Assembly (NCBI GenBank): GCA_004552595.1
Contig: SFNX01000115.1
Span: 1-5,379 of the forward strand
DNA from: Lachnospiraceae bacterium
GTDB taxonomy: Bacteria > Bacillota > Clostridia > Lachnospirales > Lachnospiraceae
Reading direction: 5' to 3'
DNA length: 5,379 nucleotides
Shown here: one piece after another, positions 1 to 4,609 of the stretch
Layout of the letters: every line of letters starts with the position of its first letter
Position numbering within the stretch: position 1 is the first letter of the stretch
Position numbers and translations under genes: made by a program
The notes under the pieces: model-generated
Databases searched by the model: none
Seen by the model: the letters and a program-made list of their open reading frames with translations, nothing else
What the model was told of the DNA's origin: nothing

Positions 1-400
1 AGAGCAGTACGGAATTGATATTAAATATGTTGACAATATTTTGCGTATGCAGAAAATAACAAGGGTTCCGCATGCACAGCCATATTTCAAGGGAGTTATC
101 AACTTAAGAGGTGAAGTGGTTCCTGTTATGAGCTTACGAATCAAGATGTCTCTTAATGAGGATGTAATAACCAAGAACTCAAGAATCATAATCTTAAAGC
201 TTGAAAACAACGCACCAATCGGTATTGTTGTTGATGAGGTTAAGGAAGTTGTTTCTCTTGATGAAAGAAGTATTGATGAAGTGACAAAGAGCTCTAAAAA
301 CACAGAGCCGTCATTCATCTTTGGAGTAGGAAAGGTCGATGAAGGACTTATTTCACTTCTTGATTTAAGCACTATTATCAGCGAAAAGGAAGTAGTATAG
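1..400 (+). CDS. cheW: CheW chemotaxis coupling protein (5' end outside window)
   Basis: CheW is the cytoplasmic adaptor that links chemoreceptors to the histidine kinase CheA. The reading frame is already open at base 2 and runs 132 codons to TAG at 398-400. The first visible residues, EQYGIDIKYVDNILRM, are typical of the early part of a CheW domain. They are followed by the family hallmark FKGVINLRGEVVPVMSLR and later by GIVVDEVKEVVSL and the C-terminal GLISLLDLSTII. A TTG at 41 would give a 119-residue protein, but it lies inside the conserved domain and is not the start. A normal CheW is about 140-160 residues, so only about the first 10-25 are missing. It stops 8 nt before the cheC start, which fits co-transcription and translational coupling. 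No key residue appears lost. The single-domain length rules out CheV or CheA as far as can be seen. Confidence 0.95.
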   Translation, partial: EQYGIDIKYVDNILRMQKITRVPHAQPYFKGVINLRGEVVPVMSLRIKMSLNEDVITKNSRIIILKLENNAPIGIVVDEVKEVVSLDERSIDEVTKSSKNTEPSFIFGVGKVDEGLISLLDLSTIISEKEVV

Positions 401-408
401 GTTAAACA

Positions 409-977
409 ATGGCAAAAATAGATTTAAATAACATGGAAGGCGTTTATTTTGACGTACTCCGTGAAATAGGAAATATCGGAGCCGGAAATGCTACCCTAAA
501 GTAGGCCTTATGGAATTTAAGGAAATCGGTGCTGAAATGGGCGGCGAAGAAACTATTATGGCGGGAATATATCAGCAGATCAGAGGCGATATTTCGGGAA
601 GCATAATGTTTCTTCTTGAAGAAAAGTCAGCAAGAGTTCTTGTTTCTAAGCTTATGGGTGTTGAATCTAATTCATCGGAACCGTTTAATGAAATGGAGAT
701 TTCCGCATTACAGGAAATTGGAAATATCATTACCGGCTCATACTTGTCATCACTTTCAACACTTACAAATATGACAATAGATGCTTCAGTTCCATCACTT
801 TGTATTGATATGTGTGAAGCTATTTTATCGGTACCTGCAATTGAATTTGCAGAGCTTGGAGATAAGATGCTTCTTATTAAGACAGAGTTTAGCGATGATG
901 TCAAGCTTGAGGGATATTTTATTTTAGTCCCTGATCTTACTTCGTATGAAAAGATTTTGACATCACTTGGCATGTAA
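409..977 (+). pseudogene. cheC: cheC, CheY-P phosphatase, frameshifted by an apparent 46-nt internal deletion
   Basis: CheC dephosphorylates CheY-P and binds CheD in Bacillus/Thermotoga-type chemotaxis. ATG 409 opens a frame that reads the first active-site motif D15-x3-E19-x2-N22 (DVLREIGNIGAGNAT), then meets TAG at 502-504 after 31 codons. The rest of CheC continues one frame away from about 495 (PKVGLMEFKEIG) to TAA 975-977. The second motif is intact: S-x3-E-x2-N followed by exactly 22 residues and a proline (ALQEIGN...VPS). Applying the same x22-P spacing to the first motif, 15 residues plus one base, or 46 nt, are missing between Ala-Thr (490-495) and Pro (495-497). The remainder shows no decay, so the lesion is recent or is an assembly or sequencing error. 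It lies between cheW (8-nt gap) and cheD (44-nt gap). The identity as CheC is firm; whether it is truly a pseudogene needs the read data. Confidence 0.85.
510..977 (+). CDS. Residual C-terminal CheC reading frame that could be re-initiated
   Basis: This 155-residue frame is the part of CheC that stays open after the lesion, and it is what an automatic caller would annotate. It lacks the first phosphatase helix but keeps the second motif (S-x3-E-x2-N-x22-P, around residues 65-95) and the C-terminal strands ending EGYFILVPDL. ATG 510 is the only start available, since the frame is closed upstream by TGA at 462-464. An imperfect Shine-Dalgarno (AAGTAGG, 499-505) sits 4 nt before it, and the TAG that ends the upstream fragment is at 502-504, so termination-reinitiation is conceivable. 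ATG 510 is an internal methionine in the normal protein, not an evolved start. The fragment lacks part of the alpha/beta core, so stable folding is doubtful. It is listed separately so that the readable frame is on record. Confidence 0.5.
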   Translation: MEFKEIGAEMGGEETIMAGIYQQIRGDISGSIMFLLEEKSARVLVSKLMGVESNSSEPFNEMEISALQEIGNIITGSYLSSLSTLTNMTIDASVPSLCIDMCEAILSVPAIEFAELGDKMLLIKTEFSDDVKLEGYFILVPDLTSYEKILTSLGM

Positions 978-1009
978 CTTTAGCAGGATTATTACAATTA
1001 CTTTTTTAT

Positions 1010-1015
1010 GGTGGA
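1010..1015 (+). promoter_or_regulatory. Ribosome binding site of cheD
   Basis: GGTGGA lies 6 nt before ATG 1022. The next in-frame ATGs (1031, giving the familiar MIKVGMADL start, and 1046) are 15 and 30 nt away, so this site favours the first ATG. A 4-codon ATG-GTG-GAT-AAG-TAA reading at 1008-1022 overlaps the site and is probably meaningless. Confidence 0.5.
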
Positions 1016-1021
1016 TAAGTA

Positions 1022-1513
1022 ATGGGTCAGATGATAAAAGTGGGGATGGCAGACCTTAAAATATGTAAGGCACCGGATGCTGTCACAACATTGGGACTTG
1101 GTTCGTGCATTGGTATTGCAATAAGAGATCCGCAGACTAAAATAGGCGGGCTGGCGCATATTATGCTTCCGGACAGCACACAGATAAAATCACAGACATT
1201 GAACGTACCTAAATTTGCAGATACAGGTGCAAAAGAACTTGTTAACCAGCTGATTAAAGCCGGAGCTAACCGCATGAGATTAGTTGCAAAAATTGCCGGT
1301 GGCGCACAGATGTTCTCGTTTCAGGGTACAGGTAATGATATGATGGCTGTCGGAGAGAGAAATGCTCAGGCAGTACGAAAAGTACTTGCCGAACTTAAGA
1401 TTCCGATCCTTTCAGAGGATTGCGGTCTGAATTTCGGACGTACGGTCGAGTTCTTTCCGGAAACAGGCGATTATGTAATAAAGGCTGTAGGAAAGCCTCC
1501 GAAGACAATATAA
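1022..1513 (+). CDS. cheD: CheD chemoreceptor glutamine deamidase
   Basis: CheD deamidates specific glutamines of methyl-accepting chemotaxis proteins and, in Bacillus-type systems, is held by CheC and CheY-P as an adaptation feedback. The 163-residue product has the usual family length. The catalytic set is visible: Thr23, Cys29 in GLGSCIGIAI, and His46 in GGLAHIMLP. The spacings Thr-6-Cys and Cys-17-His match my recollection of the Thermotoga enzyme. The later glycine-rich segment AKIAGGAQMF is also characteristic. ATG 1022 was chosen from its ribosome binding site; ATG 1031 is a possible alternative. The stop overlaps the next start as TAATG. The gene looks fully functional even though its partner cheC just upstream is broken. 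An antisense frame at 1027-1275 is a shadow. Confidence 0.96.
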   Translation: MGQMIKVGMADLKICKAPDAVTTLGLGSCIGIAIRDPQTKIGGLAHIMLPDSTQIKSQTLNVPKFADTGAKELVNQLIKAGANRMRLVAKIAGGAQMFSFQGTGNDMMAVGERNAQAVRKVLAELKIPILSEDCGLNFGRTVEFFPETGDYVIKAVGKPPKTI

Positions 1514-1830
1514 TGAAAAAAACGAGAAACATACCTGCAATAGTCACTCTTCTTGGGTGTTTGGTTGCAGTGATAGTAACATATTTAGACGGATATAGAT
1601 TGAATGAGATGCTTAAGGTTTTACTTATAGTCATCTTTATATTTCTGTTTTTAGGATTAATTATCAAGCATGTATTCGAGAAATATATTCCGCCTGTAGA
1701 AGATGAACCTGAAGTGATAGAAGATGAGGGCTCTGTCATTGAAAAAGGTTCTGATTCAGATGAAGACGAAACAGTAAGCGTAAGCGGAACTACAGCGTCT
1801 AACGAAGCAGGAAACGAGGAAATACAATAA
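1513..1830 (+). CDS. Small membrane protein with two helices and an acidic tail, unknown function
   Basis: The start is ATG 1513, which shares its A with the TAA of cheD (TAATG), implying translational coupling. The upstream ATG at 1420 in the same frame lies inside cheD and would add a non-hydrophobic stretch, so it is rejected. The 105-residue product begins MKKTRN and has two hydrophobic segments, about residues 7-24 (IPAIVTLLGCLVAVIVTY) and about 34-51 (LKVLLIVIFIFLFLGLII). They are joined by a short polar loop. A cytoplasmic-type KHVFEKY and a highly acidic, Ser/Thr-rich tail follow, from about 57 to 105 (EDEPEVIEDE, DSDEDE). A helical hairpin with both termini inside is the simplest topology. 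Small two-helix proteins with acidic tails between cheD and the flagellar sigma gene are, as I recall, common in Lachnospiraceae, but I know of no assigned function. The position suggests a motility role. Confidence 0.85.
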   Translation: MKKTRNIPAIVTLLGCLVAVIVTYLDGYRLNEMLKVLLIVIFIFLFLGLIIKHVFEKYIPPVEDEPEVIEDEGSVIEKGSDSDEDETVSVSGTTASNEAGNEEIQ

Positions 1831-1854
1831 ATTCAGTTAAGGGGTCTATGCACT

Positions 1855-1861
1855 AAGGGAG
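1855..1861 (+). promoter_or_regulatory. Ribosome binding site of fliA
   Basis: AAGGGAG lies 6 nt before ATG 1868 and fixes the sigma factor start. A second AAGGGA (1862-1867) abuts the ATG and is too close to serve. A third purine run (AAGGGG, 1839-1844) precedes a two-codon ATG-CAC-TAA at 1848-1856, whose stop overlaps the ribosome binding site. Confidence 0.6.
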
Positions 1862-1867
1862 AAGGGA

Positions 1868-2635
1868 ATGGACGATAACGGGAAGCTTAAGTTATGGCAG
1901 GAATATTCAAAAAATCCTACGCCGGAACTTCGTGAAAAAATTATTCTTGAGTATGCACCGCTTGTCAAACTGGTGGCGGGCAGACTTGCCATGTACCTTG
2001 GGTATAATGTTGAATATGATGATTTGGTAGGCTATGGCGTTTTCGGATTGATTGATGCCATAGATAAATTTGATGCAACAAAGGAAGTTAAATTCGAAAC
2101 ATATGCATCACTTCGTATTCGTGGAGCAATTCTTGATCAAATCCGCAAAATGGATTGGATTCCGCGTACTGTCAGACAGAGACAGAAAAAAATCACAGAC
2201 GCAATTAAAGAAATCGAAGCTCGTACAGGTAAGAGTGCAACAGATGAAGAAATCGCCGAGGCAATAGGCATTTCAAATGAAGAGTATGACGACTGGCAGT
2301 CACAGATGAAGGTTACAGGCGTTATATCACTTGATGAATTTGTGGAATCGGGCAGTGATATTTCGGATGGCGGAAGCATTAGCACAAAGCTTGACAGACC
2401 TGAAGAACACATTGAAAAGGAAGAGATGAAGGTAATGCTTGCAAAAGCTCTACAGTCACTCACAGAAAAGGAACAGAAGGTTGTACTTCTTTACTATTAT
2501 GAGGAACTTACGCTTAAGGAAATCAGTAATATCTTAGAGGTTTCCGAATCTCGAGTTTCACAGCTTCATACTAAGGCACTAAATAAGATGAAGCAAAAGC
2601 TTGGACCATATGTAAATATGGTTTTAACGACTTAA
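1868..2635 (+). CDS. fliA: RNA polymerase sigma factor for flagellar operon (sigma-28, FliA/SigD)
   Basis: This sigma-70 family protein directs RNA polymerase to late flagellar, motility and chemotaxis promoters. At 255 residues it has the normal length of FliA/SigD/WhiG. Region 2 covers about residues 24-105, with YAPLVKLVAGRLA, YDDLVGYGVFGLIDAIDKFD and the promoter-melting/-10 part ending in DQIRKMDWIPRTVRQRQ (D96-W97-x-P99-R100), diagnostic of the sigma-28 group. Region 3 is about 105-145 (ARTGKSATDEEIAEAIGIS). A Ser/Gly/Asp linker follows, about 158-185. Region 4 is about 195-248, with the helix-turn-helix LTLKEISNILEVSESRVSQL. In B. subtilis, cheD is followed directly by sigD; here one small membrane protein gene separates them. 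The gene sits 37 nt after that gene and 61 nt before fapA. No anti-sigma flgM is in the window. An antisense frame at 2137-2463 is a shadow. Confidence 0.96.
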   Translation: MDDNGKLKLWQEYSKNPTPELREKIILEYAPLVKLVAGRLAMYLGYNVEYDDLVGYGVFGLIDAIDKFDATKEVKFETYASLRIRGAILDQIRKMDWIPRTVRQRQKKITDAIKEIEARTGKSATDEEIAEAIGISNEEYDDWQSQMKVTGVISLDEFVESGSDISDGGSISTKLDRPEEHIEKEEMKVMLAKALQSLTEKEQKVVLLYYYEELTLKEISNILEVSESRVSQLHTKALNKMKQKLGPYVNMVLTT

Positions 2636-2646
2636 TTATGTAAACC
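2633..2646 (+). repeat. 14-nt direct repeat, copy 1 (TAATTATGTAAACC)
   Basis: This copy begins with the stop codon of the sigma factor gene (TAA 2633-2635) and extends into the gap. It is identical over 14 nt to 2670-2683, with a period of 37 nt. The flanks differ, so the match is confined to the 14 nt. Confidence 0.85.
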
Positions 2647-2669
2647 TTTATATCGATTTGAGCTACTGA

Positions 2670-2683
2670 TAATTATGTAAACC
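2670..2683 (+). repeat. 14-nt direct repeat, copy 2 (TAATTATGTAAACC)
   Basis: The second copy ends 3 nt before the fapA Shine-Dalgarno run. Its last two bases form the left edge of the hairpin at 2682-2700. Both copies end in AACC, which can pair with GGTT at 2693-2696, just before and into the fapA start. Confidence 0.85.
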
Positions 2684-2700
2684 ATAAGGAGGGGTTATGG
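2682..2700 (+). promoter_or_regulatory. Hairpin presenting the fapA ribosome binding site
   Basis: CCATAA (2682-2687) and TTATGG (2695-2700) are perfect reverse complements around a 7-nt loop, GGAGGGG (2688-2694). Most of the strong Shine-Dalgarno sequence AAGGAGGGG is in the loop, and the ATG start (2697-2699) is in the 3' arm. Six mostly A-U pairs make a weak stem, so it could tune initiation or be incidental. The pairing is seen directly; a regulatory role is inferred. Confidence 0.4.
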
Positions 2701-4289
2701 CGAATGCATACTTTCAAATTATAATGAATGGTACAAAGACTTTTTTAAGAATCTTTCCTGCAACAGAAGGTGGACAGGGGCTTTCTGCAAAGGAAATTCA
2801 GGAGTATTTATCATTTAACAATATAGTACCTGAAACTACAGACTATCTAATGATAGCGGGCAGTGCCACGGAGCAGACTGACGTACTTTTATGTAATAAG
2901 ACAGGCTTTGCAATTAATGAATATTTCAAACTTGCTCTTTCGCAGGATAAAATGATGGCAGTTGCAAGGTTTTACCCTGCATCATCAGGCGGAAAGAGAC
3001 TTACAAAGGATGAAATCATTAATGACATCAAGCATAAAGGTATTGTTACTGAACCAATTGAAAGTACAATAGATGATTTCATCAATAACCCTATGTATTG
3101 CTACAGCTATGTTGTCGCAAAGGGCGAGCTCCCTATCGAGGGAAAGCATGCGAAAATTGAATATTTTTTCAATACAAACCCAAATACAAGACCTGCACTA
3201 AATGAAGATGGCAGTGTAGACTTCTTCCATCTTGAAGCAATCAGTAAGTGTAAAAAAGGTCAGGTTCTGGCAACACTTACACCGGAAGTAAAAGGTACTC
3301 CGGGAAAGAGAGTTACCGGGGAGAAGATTCTTCCAAGAGAAGTAAAAACTGCAAAGCTAAAATTTGCAAATAACATTTCTCTTTCTGAAGACGGATTGAA
3401 TTTAATTTCAAATGTTGACGGACATGTTTCACTTGTCGATGATAAAGTATTTGTGTCCGATGTATATGAAATTGTAGATGTAGATACTTCAACCGGAAAT
3501 ATTGACTATGTAGGAAACGTTTTGGTAAAAGGAAACGTCAAGGCAGGATTTAAGGTTAAGGCAGAGGGCAATGTTGAAGTATTAGGGGTAGTTGAAGGTG
3601 CTGAAATCGATGCTACAGGTAATGTAACGATTGCTAAGGGCTTTAACGGAATGGGTCGTGGAGTCATAAAAGCGGGTGGCTGTGTTGTAGCAAGATTTAT
3701 TGAAAACGGTACAATTGAAGCCGGTGCCAGAGTTACGGCTGAGGCAATTATGCACAGTGATATTACTTCAGCAGCAGATATTGAAGTAACCGGTAAGAAA
3801 GGCTTTATCGTTGGTGGAAGCGTTAAGGCACAGGGCTGTGTAATTGCTAAGACAATCGGATCTGAAATGGGTGGTGACACATTAGTGGATGTAGGAGTCG
3901 ACCCAAGACTTAAGAAGCAGGTAATTCTTATTGAAAGCCAGCTTAAAGAAGAAAAAGAAAAGATTGATAAGATTTCACCTGTTCTTGCAACAATTACAAA
4001 GAAAATCAAAGATAAGGCACCGCTTAGTCCTGACCAGATAAGATATTTTAAGCAGCTTTCTCAAGAATATACTGAAGCAAAGACGCGCATTGGGACACTA
4101 AACTTAGAATATGACAAAGTTGTGGCAGAAATTGATAACCAGCCACAGGATTCATATATTGCGGTGTCGGGCAATGTGTATCCGGGGGCAATGTTTACGA
4201 TTAATGATGTCCAGAAGCGTATAGATTCTCTTTGCACTCATTCAAGATTTGTAGCTGAAGGAGCAGATATAAGGATTAAACCACTATGA
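2697..4289 (+). CDS. fapA: FapA family flagellar assembly protein A (DUF342)
   Basis: FapA/DUF342 proteins are cytoplasmic polymeric-looking proteins often encoded with flagellar genes; a Vibrio FapA was linked to glucose control of flagellar assembly, but the molecular role is not settled. The 530-residue product has the usual architecture. An N-terminal region covers about 1-185. The hallmark GTPGKRVTGEKI follows at about 199-210. A right-handed beta-helix-like domain runs from about 255 to 395, made of short G-x-V/I repeats (TGNIDYVGNVLVKGNVKAG, EGNVEVLGVVEGAEI) and including GKKGFIVGGSVKAQG and the IGS-x8-VDVGVDPRL closing motif. A charged coiled coil spans about 403-440 (KKQVILIESQLKEEKEKIDK), with a second helix at about 448-480. 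The C-terminal end ASGNVYPG-like segment (VSGNVYPGAMFTIND) is also a family feature. A strong AAGGAGGGG precedes ATG 2697. The stop overlaps the next start (ATGA). The antisense frame 3506-4009 is a shadow. Confidence 0.92.
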   Translation: MANAYFQIIMNGTKTFLRIFPATEGGQGLSAKEIQEYLSFNNIVPETTDYLMIAGSATEQTDVLLCNKTGFAINEYFKLALSQDKMMAVARFYPASSGGKRLTKDEIINDIKHKGIVTEPIESTIDDFINNPMYCYSYVVAKGELPIEGKHAKIEYFFNTNPNTRPALNEDGSVDFFHLEAISKCKKGQVLATLTPEVKGTPGKRVTGEKILPREVKTAKLKFANNISLSEDGLNLISNVDGHVSLVDDKVFVSDVYEIVDVDTSTGNIDYVGNVLVKGNVKAGFKVKAEGNVEVLGVVEGAEIDATGNVTIAKGFNGMGRGVIKAGGCVVARFIENGTIEAGARVTAEAIMHSDITSAADIEVTGKKGFIVGGSVKAQGCVIAKTIGSEMGGDTLVDVGVDPRLKKQVILIESQLKEEKEKIDKISPVLATITKKIKDKAPLSPDQIRYFKQLSQEYTEAKTRIGTLNLEYDKVVAEIDNQPQDSYIAVSGNVYPGAMFTINDVQKRIDSLCTHSRFVAEGADIRIKPL

Positions 4290-4597
4290 TTTCACCAATT
4301 ATGGCTAACGGTGTCGTAGCACAGACACAAAATATTAATCATGTTAATCATATTGAAGATGTAAAATCACAGGTTAACTATCAGAATTCGCAGGTAATTG
4401 TTGAAAACAGGCGCGAGCAGGCGCATAATACAGTGACGGCTTCCGAGAATATGGCAAAGTCAGACACAAGACATGATGCGAAGGAAGAAGGAAGAAATAA
4501 ATATTTTAATAACAGAAACACTAAGAAGAAGACAGAGGATGCGGGAACGATAGTAAATAAGAGCGTCAGAAGCTCAGGCTTTAATGTATCCGTATAA
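4286..4597 (+). CDS. Small polar, probably disordered protein of unknown function
   Basis: The start ATG overlaps the fapA stop as ATGA (4286-4289), with AAGGA at 4271-4275 as a weak ribosome binding site, so it is probably translationally coupled to fapA. The 103-residue product has no membrane segment or signal peptide. It is rich in Asn, Gln, Lys, Glu and His. An N-terminal part with NHVNHIEDVKSQV is followed by a charged middle (RHDAKEEGRNKYFNNRN, then KKK) and a short C-terminal tail, SGFNVSV. I recall similar small polar proteins with a DAKE-G-N-x-Y core and a hydrophobic C-terminal F-D/N-V/I end next to fapA in Lachnospiraceae, none with a known function. That recollection is not a search result. 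The codon usage resembles the neighbours, and the tight spacing supports a real gene. The antisense frame 4381-4779 is a shadow. Confidence 0.8.
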   Translation: MISPIMANGVVAQTQNINHVNHIEDVKSQVNYQNSQVIVENRREQAHNTVTASENMAKSDTRHDAKEEGRNKYFNNRNTKKKTEDAGTIVNKSVRSSGFNVSV

Positions 4598-4598
4598 C

Positions 4599-4603
4599 GA
4601 GGT
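4599..4603 (+). promoter_or_regulatory. Ribosome binding site of the DUF6115-like gene
   Basis: GAGGT lies 6 nt before ATG 4610, within the 12-nt gap after the preceding stop. It supports ATG 4610 as the start, directly before the N-terminal hydrophobic segment. Confidence 0.5.
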
Positions 4604-4609
4604 AAAATA

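Noticed and set aside
41..400. CheW starting at TTG 41
   Set aside because: The frame is open back to base 2 and those residues (YGIDIKYVDNIL) are conserved CheW sequence, so the true start lies before the window.
486..512. Programmed -1 frameshifting joining the two cheC frames
   Set aside because: No convincing slippery heptamer is present, and a shift would still leave 15 conserved residues missing, so a deletion explains the sequence better.
978..1021. Terminator between cheC and cheD (T-run at 1002-1007)
   Set aside because: No stable inverted repeat precedes the T-run; this is probably just an AT-rich gap in a continuous transcript.
1420..1512. Longer form of the membrane protein starting at ATG 1420
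   Set aside because: It lies wholly inside cheD in another frame; the coupled ATG at 1513 directly precedes the first membrane helix.
2641..2658. Sigma-28 promoter in the gap before fapA (TAAA with ATCGATTT)
   Set aside because: The elements are only about 6 nt apart and the -10 part lacks the GCCGATA core.
3441..3466. Sigma-28-like promoter (TAAA and CCGAT) inside fapA
   Set aside because: The spacing between the two elements is about 10 nt rather than about 15, and it lies mid-gene.
3506..4009. Antisense 167-codon reading frame
   Set aside because: It is a Thr/Ser/Pro-rich shadow of the repetitive beta-helix coding sequence of fapA, with no ribosome binding site or family pattern.
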